Source: Paenibacillus castaneae (GTDB lineage: Bacteria > Bacillota > Bacilli > Paenibacillales > Paenibacillaceae). From it: a DNA stretch of 64,000 bases. The notes beneath the pieces were generated by a model. The model ran no database searches. It was given only the letters and a program-made list of their open reading frames with translations, and was not told the origin of the DNA. The position numbers and the translations under genes are program-made. Location: the NCBI RefSeq assembly GCF_002884445.1, contig NZ_KZ614144.1, positions 2,775,551-2,839,550 on the forward strand, read 5' to 3'. Shown in pieces: positions 42,732 to 52,033 of the stretch; positions within the stretch are counted from its first letter, which is position 1; every line of letters begins with the position of its first letter.

Positions 42732-43265
42732 ATGTTGAGTGTGAAGTATAGAAAATTAGCGATTGAAGAGTGTGTACTAATAAAAGATATGAATCCATCA
42801 CAATACATAAATAATGCATGGAGAGAAGTGGATGGAAAACGCCAGTTAGTCGAAATTAATTATCAAGATTCTGATTGGGCTAATGGTTACGAACACCATT
42901 TCAATAGTTTAAAAACAACTATTTTAAGTAACGGTGAAGCGGTAGGTGCTTTTGATGAAAATAACAAATTAATAGGGTTCGCAACATTAAATCGTGAGTT
43001 CTTTGGTGAAAATTATAAATACGTTTTATTAGACCAATTATTTATTTCATTAGAGCATAGAAATAAAGGAATTGGCAAAAAGCTATTCTTAATAATCGCA
43101 GAAAGAGCTAAAGAGTGGCAAGCAGATAAAATATATATTTGTGCTAGTTCTGCCGAGGAGACAGTTGCATTTTATTTTGCAATTGGCTGTAAAGAGACGG
43201 TAGAAATAAATAAGAAACTATACGAAAACGATCCAAGAGATTTTCAATTAGAGTTCCTACTTTAG
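42732..43265 (+). CDS. GNAT N-acetyltransferase, 177 aa
   Basis: ATG after TTGGAGGTAAATT. Motif A is LLDQLFISLEHRNKGIGKKLFLIIAERAKEW and motif B ASSAEETVAFYFAIGCKETVEIN. N-terminal YRKLAIEECVLIKDMNPSQYI is common in Bacillota GNATs of this size. Substrate unknown. Single-gene cassette between CSE41 and CSE42. Confidence 0.9.
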   Translation: MLSVKYRKLAIEECVLIKDMNPSQYINNAWREVDGKRQLVEINYQDSDWANGYEHHFNSLKTTILSNGEAVGAFDENNKLIGFATLNREFFGENYKYVLLDQLFISLEHRNKGIGKKLFLIIAERAKEWQADKIYICASSAEETVAFYFAIGCKETVEINKKLYENDPRDFQLEFLL

Positions 43266-43276
43266 TAGGGTAGTCT

Positions 43277-43304
43277 ATTCAACTAACGGGCAGGATAATG
43301 TAAT
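43277..43304 (+). repeat. CSE42, right core
   Basis: ATTCAACTAACGGGCAGGAT then AATGTAAT, 12 bp after the GNAT stop. Solo core. Confidence 0.9.
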
Positions 43305-43433
43305 TTTCCATCATGCAACCGGCGAAATATTCGCTTGCATGTTCAGTTCTTGGGTAAATTAGCTCAATAAATTCTATAAATAAGATTATCTATGGTATAA
43401 TATGTGAATATATTTTTAAAATACTAAAGCGTT

Positions 43434-43808
43434 ATGAAATGGTGGACTAAACGAATGGAACGTACAATTCAATTAATGGAAACCCATTTAAATATCGATC
43501 TTGGAAATCCGCCCTTTTTAAAATTAGATAACGGGTTGCAAATTCCATACTCTTCGATTAAGGGGATAACAACAGGTAGACCCATACCAAATGCTTTCAA
43601 GCTTTATGGTTTTTCTTTTGGAGGAACAAGAAATGGATTATTTAGATTCAATGGAGGTTATCATCTCTACTTTTTTAATAATGAGGTTGATACCCTTCAT
43701 TTTGACTTGAATAATTTTCTTGTTGGTAAATTTAAAATATCAAAGTTAATCATTGATGTTAAAAACCCTGAAGAAATAAGTAAAACTATCTCCGAAAGAT
43801 TGACGTGA
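43434..43808 (+). CDS. PH-like domain protein, 124 aa
   Basis: ATG with weak ribosome site. FLKLDNGLQIPYSSIKGITTGRP..GGTRNGLFRFNGGYHLYFFNN resembles a bacterial PH-like domain, like the one after the helices at 37531. Stop overlaps the next start (GTGA), implying coupling with a small membrane protein. Function unknown. Confidence 0.7.
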   Translation: MKWWTKRMERTIQLMETHLNIDLGNPPFLKLDNGLQIPYSSIKGITTGRPIPNAFKLYGFSFGGTRNGLFRFNGGYHLYFFNNEVDTLHFDLNNFLVGKFKISKLIIDVKNPEEISKTISERLT

Positions 43809-43981
43809 AGTATTTTATTCTAATGCCACCAATGCTAATAATTGGGCTGTTTTTATTTTTATTTCTTCCAGCAAATCAGAGACCTTATGTGTTATTAGTT
43901 CCTATTGTTTTTGGTTAATTTATTACACTTGGATATTTATTGAAAAACAAAAGAAAAAATTATGATTGGCTGTTATTGAAC
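43805..43981 (+). pseudogene. Small membrane protein with early stop
   Basis: GTG start overlapping the previous stop reads KYFILMPPMLIIGLFLFLFLP..VLLVPIVFG, then TAA at 43916; the frame continues FITLGYLLKNKRKNYDWLLLN to a stop in the core of CSE43. Likely a two-helix partner of the PH-like gene, cut by a nonsense change. Confidence 0.5.
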
Positions 43982-44002
43982 TAACGGGCAGTTTAGTGAA
44001 AT
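43976..44002 (+). repeat. CSE43, right core
   Basis: TTGAACTAACGGGCAGTTTA then GTGAAAT. Solo core. Confidence 0.9.
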
Positions 44003-44147
44003 ATTTTATCCATTTATGGTTTATGAATTCCATGCTAAATTTAATCTTTAAATGTGTACGAAAGCAGGACTATCAGATTAGCGACTTCATTCCGGAGTTA
44101 TTAGAACAATAGTGCTAATAATTAAATTTTCAGAAAGGAAGAACACT

Positions 44148-44831
44148 TTGCCCAAGCACATAAAGATCTACGCACTAATACTTATTATTTTCATATTAAT
44201 AAACGCTGCGATGTACAGACATTCGGAAAACCAATCATCTGTAAAATACAACGACCTCTATTCACTTTATCAGCTGAAGAACGACTCGGCATTTGCCTAT
44301 TTAGTGAAGCACGCTTCTGAAACGATTCCGCTTGCTGACACTTTGGTGGCAATCAGTGAGTCGAAGGAAAACGAAGATCCTGCTAAGATTCGGCAATTGA
44401 TCGATAAGGCGAAGATACAAGCGGAAGAAATCGATGAGCAACTATTAATATTCATTGAATTTAGCGATATCTACACAAACAATGCTGTCCCTAAGCTTTC
44501 AGTTAATAATACGGCAATGACAACGGATGAGCAGCAGGACATGTTTATTCTTGCTTTTCAAGCGCGTGTATGGAAACCGTTATATAATATAAGCTATTCG
44601 TATTGGAAGTCTAATCCTAAAACGATAGACGCCAAGACTAGAGAAACCTTGCACTTGCTGGCGACGGAGCTCCGTGCGTTAAACAAGACGATTACGTCGT
44701 TTAAGGAAGACGCAAATCACATGTTTTTCCAAGGGCAAGTAGAGTCTTATAAAGCGTCGATGCTAGGGAAGTTGAAACCACACCTTGAAAGATTGAAAAA
44801 GATCCAAGATGATTTTTCAGGACATAAATAA
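44148..44831 (+). CDS. Single-pass membrane-anchored protein, 227 aa
   Basis: TTG 44148 after AGAAAGGAAGAACACT is preferred over ATG 44112. One N-terminal helix (IYALILIIFILINAAMY) then a helical, charged outside domain with no family recognised. Cassette between CSE43 and CSE44. Confidence 0.7.
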   Translation: MPKHIKIYALILIIFILINAAMYRHSENQSSVKYNDLYSLYQLKNDSAFAYLVKHASETIPLADTLVAISESKENEDPAKIRQLIDKAKIQAEEIDEQLLIFIEFSDIYTNNAVPKLSVNNTAMTTDEQQDMFILAFQARVWKPLYNISYSYWKSNPKTIDAKTRETLHLLATELRALNKTITSFKEDANHMFFQGQVESYKASMLGKLKPHLERLKKIQDDFSGHK

Positions 44832-44885
44832 GTCAAATGCGTGGAATGAGTTCACCAGGAAGCTATCGGAAGTAGACCTTAAGTC

Positions 44886-44984
44886 ATTCAACTAACGGAG
44901 AAATATAGCTTAATAAAATACCAAAAGCGCGGTGGCCGGCATAGATCAGCAGCCGCGTTGCGCTAACGGGCAGGATAGTTTAAG
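44886..44984 (+). repeat. CSE44, paired core element
   Basis: Left core CAACTAACGGAGAAATATAG, stem GCGGTGGCC../..AGCAGCCGCG, right core CGCTAACGGGCAGGATAGTT. The GC-rich LuxR block starts after this; 44985-45192 holds no gene. Confidence 0.92.
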
Positions 44985-45192
44985 ATCATACGCGGTGAAC
45001 CTTATCATAATTAGGGCGAAAGGCCTGCAGAATACGTACAGGAAGGTGCTATGGCGTTTTGTTAAAGTAAATTTGAAGTGGTGAAAAGCTAAAATTGACG
45101 ATAAAATGAATCATATGAAGTAGTAGGATGGGGCGGGTGATCAATTCTTTGAAAAGTATGGGCGGAACTCATTTAAATGTGAGTATAAATCG

Positions 45193-47922
45193 ATGAATAT
45201 GACCATTTTAGCCACAAAACTGTTTATCCCCGTACCACGGACAAACGTTGTCCAAAGGCCGCGCCTGATCGATCGGCTAAACGAGGGTCTGGACCGCAAG
45301 CTGACCCTCATCTCTGCCTCTGCCGGCTTTGGTAAAACTACGCTGGTCAGCGAATGGGTCGCTGGTTGCGATCGACCTGTCGCATGGTTGTCGCTGGACG
45401 AAGGGGATATCGACTATGCGCGCTTCCTGTCTCACCTTGTCGCTGCTCTGCAGACGATTGAGGACTATATTGGAGGTGGCACGGTTACTGCACTCAAATC
45501 CCCGAATCCACTGTCAATCGAATCGATTCTAATGATCTTGCTGAATGAAATCTCAGCTCTCCCATTCAAAATCGTCCTCGTCCTGGACGACTACCATGTT
45601 ATTTATGCCGAATGGATCGACGATGCTCTCAACTTCCTACTCGAGCATCTCCCACCACAAATGCACCTTGTCATCGCCACACGCGAAAATCCGCAGCTTC
45701 CCCTGGGCCGATTACGCGCCCGGAGCCACTTGACTGAGCTGCACGACACCGACCTGCGTTTTACTTCCGACGAAGCGGCCGAGTTCCTCGATCAGGTCAT
45801 GGGTCTGAGTCTTACGGCCGACGAAATTATGGCGATAGAAACCCGTACCGAAGGCTGGATCGCGGGGCTTCAGCTGGCGGCGCTCTCGATGCAGGGGCGC
45901 AAGGATATCCCTACGTTCATTCAGGAATTTGCCGGAGACAATCGGTACATTATGGACTATTTGGTCGAAGAGGTCCTTCAGCGCCAGTCCGACCAGACCC
46001 GGAACTTTTTGCTTCAGACCTCCATTCTCGATCGGTTGCATGGACCGTTATGTGATGCCATCACCGGCCAGGTGGATGGCATCGCGCGGCTCCAATCCCT
46101 GGAGCGAGGCAACTTCTTTGTCGTTGCGTTGGATGACAGGCGCCAATGGTATCGTTATCATCACCTCTTCGCCGAGGTTCTCTCTGTCCATTTGAGGTCG
46201 GATCAGCCCGATCAGGTGGCTGCATTACATCAGCGCGCAAGCATATGGTTCGAGCGGCATGGCTTGCCAGACGATGCGATCCGTCACACGCTGGCCTCCA
46301 ATGATTTCGGGCGGGCGGCAGACTTGATCGAGCTGTCGATACCAGCCTTGCGCAGGAGCAGACAAGAGGCTGTGATGTTGAAATGGCTGAAAGCGCTCCC
46401 CGACGAGCTGATCCGTTGCAGACCTGTGCTCAACGTCTGGTATGCCGGGGCGTTGCTGGCCGGAGGCAAATTAGATGCCGTTGAGGTCCGACTGCGAGAC
46501 GCCGAACAATGGCTTGAGACAGTGGCAGATCAGGGTGAACGACAGCAAGGCCGCCTGGTCAAGATGGTCGTTGTGGACGAAGAGGAATTTCGTCGTCTCC
46601 CGGGTTTGATCACCTTGTATCGGGCCGGACTAGCCTTGGTTCTCGGTGATGTGCCCGCCGCCATGAATTATGCGCGGCGAACGCTCGACCTCGTGCCCGA
46701 GGATGACCATCTTCCGCGCGGAGCGGCGACTGCGCTCCTGGGACTCGCATTATGGAGGAACGGGGATCTCGAGGAGGCGCGCCGGATGTTTGCCGGTGGC
46801 ATAGCCAGCGTGCAGCAGGCTGGGGCTATCTCCGACGCGATCAATGGCTCCATCGCTTTGGCCGAAATACGGATCGCACAAGGCCGACTCCGCGAGGCGA
46901 TGCACATCTATGAGCGGGGATTGCAGCTTGCGACGGAAAATGGCGAGCCTGATCTGCGGGGGACGGCAGACATTTACGTAGGAATGAGCGAACTTTGCCG
47001 CGAGCATGACGATCTGGAAGCCGCCACACGGAACCTGTTAAGAAGCAAGGAGCAGGGTGAGCACACTGGGTTCCCGCAATACCGGTATCGCTGGCGAGTC
47101 GCAATGGCTCGAATACGGGAGGCCGAAGGGGATTTGAACGACGCGCACGATCTTCTCTGCGAGGCGGAGTCCCTGTACGTGGACGACTTCTTCCTAAATG
47201 TACGTCCTATAGCGGCGTTGAAGGCGCGGGTGCGGGTTAAGCAGGGGAGGTTAGGTGAAGCCCTCGATTGGGCACGGGAGCAGGGCCTGTCCGCCAAGGA
47301 CGATCTTTGCTACCTGCGCGAATTCGAGCACATCATCCTGGCAAGGGTGATTCTGGCCCAATATAGAAGTGACCGTGCGGATCGAACCGTACTTGAGGCG
47401 ATCGGTCTCCTGGAGCGTCTCCTTCAAGCAGCCGAAGAAGGAGGAAGGACGGGAAGCGCGATCGAAATCCTGGTGTTGCAGGCAATTGCTCGCCATATGC
47501 AAGGCGACATCCCTGCAGCGCTTTTGCTTCTGGAACGAGTCTTAACGCTTGCCGAGCGGGAAGACTACGTCCGAATCTTTGCAGACGAAGGCCGGCCAAT
47601 GGAGGTCCTGCTGGAATTGGCTACGAAAGAGGGGATAGCCCCGAACTATGTCCGACGCCTCCTGACGGCATTTGGGAAAGAAGAGGGCAGAATGCTTGCC
47701 AAACCGGTTATTCGCAAACCTCTGAGAGAACCGCTAAGCGAACGTGAGCGCGACGTACTTCGACTACTCGGAACCGACTTGAGCGGCCCGGATATGGCCC
47801 GCGAACTCAGGGTGTCTCTGAACACCTTACGGACCCATACCAAGAACATTTACGAGAAGCTTGAGGTAAATAACCGTCGGGCAGCCGTCCGCCGCGCTGA
47901 GGAACTCGATCTATTAAAGTGA
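45193..47922 (+). CDS. MalT-like LuxR-family ATP-dependent regulator, 909 aa
   Basis: Large STAND-type activator. N-terminal NTPase with P-loop SASAGFGKTTLVSEW (about residue 40) and Walker B-like IVLVLDDYHVI; a winged-helix section; a long TPR-like helical domain (residues about 400-800); and a C-terminal LuxR HTH (LSERERDVLRLLGTDLSGPDMARELRVSLNTLRTHTKNIYEKLEV). It would bind an inducer and ATP to activate promoters. A perfect palindrome downstream at 48016 may be its site. GC-rich. Confidence 0.92.
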   Translation: MNMTILATKLFIPVPRTNVVQRPRLIDRLNEGLDRKLTLISASAGFGKTTLVSEWVAGCDRPVAWLSLDEGDIDYARFLSHLVAALQTIEDYIGGGTVTALKSPNPLSIESILMILLNEISALPFKIVLVLDDYHVIYAEWIDDALNFLLEHLPPQMHLVIATRENPQLPLGRLRARSHLTELHDTDLRFTSDEAAEFLDQVMGLSLTADEIMAIETRTEGWIAGLQLAALSMQGRKDIPTFIQEFAGDNRYIMDYLVEEVLQRQSDQTRNFLLQTSILDRLHGPLCDAITGQVDGIARLQSLERGNFFVVALDDRRQWYRYHHLFAEVLSVHLRSDQPDQVAALHQRASIWFERHGLPDDAIRHTLASNDFGRAADLIELSIPALRRSRQEAVMLKWLKALPDELIRCRPVLNVWYAGALLAGGKLDAVEVRLRDAEQWLETVADQGERQQGRLVKMVVVDEEEFRRLPGLITLYRAGLALVLGDVPAAMNYARRTLDLVPEDDHLPRGAATALLGLALWRNGDLEEARRMFAGGIASVQQAGAISDAINGSIALAEIRIAQGRLREAMHIYERGLQLATENGEPDLRGTADIYVGMSELCREHDDLEAATRNLLRSKEQGEHTGFPQYRYRWRVAMARIREAEGDLNDAHDLLCEAESLYVDDFFLNVRPIAALKARVRVKQGRLGEALDWAREQGLSAKDDLCYLREFEHIILARVILAQYRSDRADRTVLEAIGLLERLLQAAEEGGRTGSAIEILVLQAIARHMQGDIPAALLLLERVLTLAEREDYVRIFADEGRPMEVLLELATKEGIAPNYVRRLLTAFGKEEGRMLAKPVIRKPLREPLSERERDVLRLLGTDLSGPDMARELRVSLNTLRTHTKNIYEKLEVNNRRAAVRRAEELDLLK

Positions 47923-47942
47923 GCTTGAATAGTTCATCCCCC

Positions 47943-47976
47943 CACGCCCTGGCAAAATTGCCGGGCGTTTTTTTTC
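47943..47976 (+). terminator. Terminator after the LuxR gene
   Basis: ACGCCCTGGCAA and TTGCCGGGCGT pair, followed by eight T. Confidence 0.9.
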
Positions 47977-48015
47977 ATTTTCAGTAAGTCCCTTGTTGAA
48001 AAAATCACCACGTCA

Positions 48016-48033
48016 ATCACCACATGTGGTGAT
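48016..48033. promoter_or_regulatory. Perfect palindrome, candidate LuxR operator
   Basis: ATCACCACATGTGGTGAT is an 18-bp perfect inverted repeat; a half site ATCACCACG lies just upstream (48004-48012). It sits between the LuxR-type gene and the 48227 gene it may control. Confidence 0.5.
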
Positions 48034-48226
48034 GCGGTCTCACCCTATGTAAGTGTATTTTTGATTATGCAAGGAACACATCCACCTCATTGGTCTTTAT
48101 TTTTTCTTTCATTATTCCTTTGCGTTATGTGGTTGCCAACTACGTGAAGAAGCAAGGAAGTCGGTGGCGGTAGTTAAGAAACGACGTGGAGATGCTTGCG
48201 CGGGAGGAACATGAAGGAGGTAAAAA

Positions 48227-48535
48227 ATGAGTGAAACACACGGTTCCAGAGAGGAACATCACAACCAGTATGAAATTCGACTCAAGGGCCACCTTGATGA
48301 CCGGTGGATTTATTGGTTCGAGGGGCTAAGAATCACCCACGAAAGCGACAGAACAACCATCCTCACTGTTCAAGTGGTCGATCAGCCCGCATTGCACGGC
48401 GTGCTCAGGAAAGTTCGCGGTCTCGGCTTGCCTTTAGTCTCGGTCCTCCTGCTTGATCCCAATCAGGCGAATGGTCCGAATGGCAACGAGAACAAAGATC
48501 CTAATCATTCGAAAAAAAAGGAGACAAACATATGA
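48227..48535 (+). CDS. Conserved small protein of LuxR-linked locus, 102 aa
   Basis: ATG after GAAGGAGGTAAAAA. YEIRLKGHLDDRWIYWFEGLRITHES, then TVQVVDQPALHGVLRKVRGLGLPLVSVLL: a family I recall as accompanying MalT-like regulators and DUF4386-type membrane proteins in Paenibacillus and Chloroflexota. Soluble, no known function. Its stop overlaps the next start by 4 bp. Confidence 0.8.
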   Translation: MSETHGSREEHHNQYEIRLKGHLDDRWIYWFEGLRITHESDRTTILTVQVVDQPALHGVLRKVRGLGLPLVSVLLLDPNQANGPNGNENKDPNHSKKKETNI

Positions 48536-49233
48536 CAACGAATCAACCTACCGCAGTTCTAAAGGGGAGCGAGAACATGCAAACCAATCGGCGAGCCGCT
48601 ATTACAGCCCCGAATCTTATCCGTTTCGCAGGTATAGCCGCTATGCTGGCAGGGATCCTGTTTATTGTCGTTCAGATGATCCATCCTGCCGATATTCTTT
48701 CGTCAGTCAACACCGGTCGATGGGCCATTGTTCACTACTTGGGCGTCGCCATGTGCTTTCTGGGCATGCTCGGCGTAACGGGGATCTACGCAAGGCAAGT
48801 GGAGAAGGCCGGTTGGCTCGGTTTGGCCGGTTATCTCCTCATGAGCAACTTCTATGCGCTCACAATGGCTTTTCAATTCATCGAAGCCTTTGTCTCGCCA
48901 CCGCTCGCTGCCGAATCGCCAATCTTTGTCGAGGGCATGTTGGGAATTCCAAGTGGCAATGTCGGCGATATCAATGTCGGATACCTCGAAACGATCTATT
49001 CGGTAACAGGGGGCTTGTATTTGCTCGGCGGGCTGTTGTTCGGCATCGCTACGCTCCGGGCAGGCATTCTGTCGCGCTGGGCTGCCGGTCTGCTTGCCAT
49101 CGGGACCATTCTGCCCCTCCCGCTGTCTTCGCTGATCCATCACCCGTACGATCGGATACTGGCGGTGCCGGTTGGGTTGGGTCTGGCTTGGTTGGGGTAC
49201 TCGGTCTGGTCCAAACGGCGTGAGAAAGCCTGA
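48532..49233 (+). CDS. Multi-pass membrane protein (DUF4386-like), 233 aa
   Basis: ATGA overlap with the previous gene; ribosome site AAAGGAGACAAACAT. About six hydrophobic segments (FAGIAAMLAGILFIVVQM, WAIVHYLGVAMCFLGMLGV, LGLAGYLLMSNFYAL, GLYLLGGLLFGIATL, GLLAIGTILPLPL, LAVPVGLGLAWLGY). Likely expressed with 48227 under the LuxR regulator. Family assignment tentative. Confidence 0.8.
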   Translation: MTTNQPTAVLKGSENMQTNRRAAITAPNLIRFAGIAAMLAGILFIVVQMIHPADILSSVNTGRWAIVHYLGVAMCFLGMLGVTGIYARQVEKAGWLGLAGYLLMSNFYALTMAFQFIEAFVSPPLAAESPIFVEGMLGIPSGNVGDINVGYLETIYSVTGGLYLLGGLLFGIATLRAGILSRWAAGLLAIGTILPLPLSSLIHHPYDRILAVPVGLGLAWLGYSVWSKRREKA

Positions 49234-49234
49234 T

Positions 49235-49938
49235 ATGAGAATAAAAGAACGCTCGGCCAGGCGGCTAGTCGCCGCATTGCTCTTACTGAGCGTCATTCCG
49301 CTCGCCGCCGGGGTCTTCCGACTTGCTTCGTTGGCCGGCGGCGCGGAAATAACGCCGGCCAACGCACGGTTCTTTGAGGCGCCCCTGCTGGTGGTGATGC
49401 ATATCCTAAGCACTAGCGTGTATGCCATCCTTGGCGCATTCCAGTTCGTACCCGGTTTGCGGCGGCACAAGCCGGGCTGGCACCGCACGGCCGGGCGCTT
49501 CCTGTTGTATGCGGCCTGCTGGCAGGACTTACTGGGCTGTGGATGACCCTGTTTTATCCCATCCCGTACGGCGGTAAGTTGCTGTTTTCATTTCGGCTCC
49601 TATTCGGGTCGGCTATGGTCGTGTCCAGCCTGCTTGGCTTTACCGCGATCCTGCGGGGGGACATGACACGGCACCGTGCCTGGAAGACGCGCGGCTATGC
49701 GATCGGGCTTGGCGCGGGTACGCAAGTGCTGTCCGAGATGGCTGGGACGTTAATCATCGGCCCTCCGGGTGATTTAAGTAAGGCGCTGTTCATGGGTGCG
49801 GGCTGAGTCATCAACCTCGTCATGGCTGAATGGGCCATCCGCATAGGTCGCGCCCGTAACAACTCGAAGAAACAACAAGATAAAAGGAAAAATGCATTAC
49901 ACCCGCGCGGAACTGGGACCGTAGAAATGAAGGGGTAG
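49235..49938 (+). pseudogene. DUF2306 membrane protein, frameshift and nonsense
   Basis: Starts MRIKERSARRLVAALLLLS and reads HILSTSVYAILGAFQFVPGLRRHKPGWHRTAGRFLLYA; one base is missing near 49510 (GCGGCC for GCGGGCC). The next frame gives LLAGLTGLWMTLFYP, FRLLFGSAMVVSSLLGF, DMTRHRAWKTRGYAIGLGAGTQVL, the DUF2306 core, then a TGA at 49804 in place of Trp before VINLVMAEWAI. Two inactivating changes. Confidence 0.75.
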
Positions 49939-49940
49939 GG

Positions 49941-51137
49941 ATGAAAGCAATCGTATACGAGCGGTATGGGCCACCGGATGTCTTGCAGCTGCGTGAGGTC
50001 GCCAAGCCGGTAACACAAGACGACGAGATCCTGATTAAGGTTTATGCGGCAACTGCTGCAGCGGGGGATTGGCGATTACGTAAGGCATATCCTTTCCTGG
50101 CACGGCTGTTCAACGGTTTATGGAGACCGAAACGAATCAAGATTCTTGGATTCGAATTAGCCGGCGTAGTCGAATCGACGGGCAGAAGCGTTACTCGATT
50201 CATGCCAGGAGATGCCGTGTATGCCGCCTGTGGTGCCAGTTTCGGTGCATATGCCGAATATAAATGCCTGCCGGAGACGGGAAGTGTCGCACCGATGCCG
50301 GTGAACATGACGTTCGAGGAGGCGGCCGCGGTTCCGGTCGGCGCCTGTACGGCCTTGCATTTTCTCCGGAAGGGCAACATCCGGCGCGGCAGCAGAGTGC
50401 TCATCTATGGCGCTTCAGGCAGCGTCGGGACATATGCGGTGCAGCTGGCCAAGCATTTCGGTGCGGAAGTGACCGGAGTATGCAGCACATCGAATGTGGA
50501 GTTAGTAAGATCGCTCGGTGCCGACCGTATTATCGATTATACGAAAGAACGGTTCTCGGATGGCGGTCCGGCTTACGATATTATTTTCGATACGGTTGGG
50601 AAGAGTCCATTCAAGGTTTGCATCAAGTTTCTGACACCTGGAGGGTTCTACTTGCAAGCGGTCCAAGTAAGCCCATTGCTAACCGTTCGAGGTTTATGGA
50701 TCAACTTGACGAGCGGAAAGAAGGTGATTGGCGAAACAATGAAGGAAAGCGCCGAAGACTTGATTTACTTGAAGGAACTGATCGAGGCCGGCATGTTGCG
50801 TTCGGTCGTTGACCGCCGTTATTCGTTGGAGCAAGCGGCGGAAGCTCACCGCTACGGCTTTTGGAACTGGATAAATTATTGGAAGGAAGATGACCCCGAA
50901 GTTTATTATGAAGTGTTCGGAAATGAAGATATCTCCTCAATAAAGCTAACAAAAGAACGAATTGCTTTGGTTATTAATTGTCGTTTTGATACACCGATTG
51001 AATTTATACAAACCACATTAAACGTGCGCTATAAAGAAAGCCTTATTGCCCAGTACCATTACATGCAAGAATTTAATGGAAAGGTTTTAGATGTATTAAG
51101 TTTTGAGAAATATTCAATACTTACGACAGATGATTAA
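49941..51137 (+). CDS. Zinc-type alcohol dehydrogenase/quinone oxidoreductase fused to a cassette tail, 398 aa
   Basis: Residues 1 to about 305 are an MDR-family NAD(P)-dependent oxidoreductase: [44 protein letters not shown] (cofactor loop), [10 protein letters not shown], and [17 protein letters not shown]. The normal end (about 20 more residues with VEKGHKxG) is replaced after about 50856 by an AT-rich tail beginning [20 protein letters not shown] and ending in CSE45. The tail looks like the end of a cassette protein whose start is lost. The hybrid may still be active. Confidence 0.85.
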   Translation: MKAIVYERYGPPDVLQLREVAKPVTQDDEILIKVYAATAAAGDWRLRKAYPFLARLFNGLWRPKRIKILGFELAGVVESTGRSVTRFMPGDAVYAACGASFGAYAEYKCLPETGSVAPMPVNMTFEEAAAVPVGACTALHFLRKGNIRRGSRVLIYGASGSVGTYAVQLAKHFGAEVTGVCSTSNVELVRSLGADRIIDYTKERFSDGGPAYDIIFDTVGKSPFKVCIKFLTPGGFYLQAVQVSPLLTVRGLWINLTSGKKVIGETMKESAEDLIYLKELIEAGMLRSVVDRRYSLEQAAEAHRYGFWNWINYWKEDDPEVYYEVFGNEDISSIKLTKERIALVINCRFDTPIEFIQTTLNVRYKESLIAQYHYMQEFNGKVLDVLSFEKYSILTTDD

Positions 51138-51230
51138 GCTAACGGGACACAATAGTTGAACATACAAGGGGCAGCTTGTTATGGCAGCTGCTCCATTTCT
51201 TTATTAAGCTAACGGGCAGGATAGTTTAAC
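51133..51230 (+). repeat. CSE45, paired core element
   Basis: Left core TTAAGCTAACGGGACACAAT with AGTTGAA, stem GGGCAGCTTG../..GGCAGCTGCTCC, right core GCTAACGGGCAGGATAGTTT. It includes the stop codon of the fused gene. Followed by CAATTCACGAATATG. Confidence 0.95.
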
Positions 51231-51328
51231 CAATTCACGAATATGTTAAATATTGAAGTATTTGCGAAGTAGGGGCCATAAATATAGACAAAGAAATAGA
51301 AAAGAAAAATGGAGAAGAGATCCGAAAA

Positions 51329-51784
51329 ATGTTAGCAAGAACTCTTAAGGAATATCACTTTAAGAGAACGAAGCCAACATTCTACACAAGAATTAAGACC
51401 GATAGAATTGATTTTTTGCATTTACATAAATTCACTTTCGGTCCTAAATTCAGAGTACATATCGGAACTAGATTTTTGTGTGATACATTCGATGCCGTTG
51501 CCTTGAATGGAATAGACAGTGATGGTTTCAGATCGAAATATAATTTTGAGTACAATGAGGAATTGGCTTCAGTCAAACATTGTGTTGACGAGATGATGTA
51601 TTTTATTACAACTGAAGGTTTCAAATGGTTTGAAGATTGGACAAGAACTACAAGACTCTTAAATTTTAATAACTCGCCAATCAAATATTTAAATGAAAAA
51701 TACATGGAATTTCTTGAGAATAACACACCAAAAGAAGTAATTGTAAACAGCTATAAATTAGTAGGAATAAAAAATTTCAGTTGA
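51329..51784 (+). CDS. DUF4304-like protein, 151 aa
   Basis: ATG after GAGAAGAGATCCGAAAA; the frame may begin earlier at a non-ATG codon (NGEEIRK). LKEYHFKRTKPTFYTRIKTDRIDFLHLHKFTFGPKFRVHIGTRFL fits the DUF4304 style, in which a degraded nucleotide-like fold recognises an unknown partner. Soluble. Single-gene cassette after CSE45. Confidence 0.65.
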   Translation: MLARTLKEYHFKRTKPTFYTRIKTDRIDFLHLHKFTFGPKFRVHIGTRFLCDTFDAVALNGIDSDGFRSKYNFEYNEELASVKHCVDEMMYFITTEGFKWFEDWTRTTRLLNFNNSPIKYLNEKYMEFLENNTPKEVIVNSYKLVGIKNFS

Positions 51785-51843
51785 TTCAAAGAAGAAGAGA
51801 CTACGTATAACACGGTATTACGCTAAGGGATTCGTCATGATAC

Positions 51844-51928
51844 ATTGAGCTAACGGGAACGATAGTTTAAGAGCTTGTTTGCATCAGCTCCTTTTCGTTT
51901 ATTGAAGTAACGGGCAGAATAGTTACAA
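51844..51928 (+). repeat. CSE46, paired core element
   Basis: Left core GAGCTAACGGGAACGATAGT with a 6-bp spacer, stem GAGCTTG../..CAGCTC, right core GAAGTAACGGGCAGAATAGT. Followed by TACAATATATGGT, close to the flank of CSE47. Confidence 0.9.
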
Positions 51929-52033
51929 TATATGGTACTATGGTGTTGAGATCTTAAGTAAATTGGTTTGAGAAATGAAAGTCATTGGGTGTAGTTTAAA
52001 TAAGCCTAAGCCTATAGGGGGAGGAGAATTGTT

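Noticed and set aside
46974..47297. Several minus-strand frames inside the LuxR gene
   Set aside because: GC-rich antisense frames, common opposite high-GC coding sequence.
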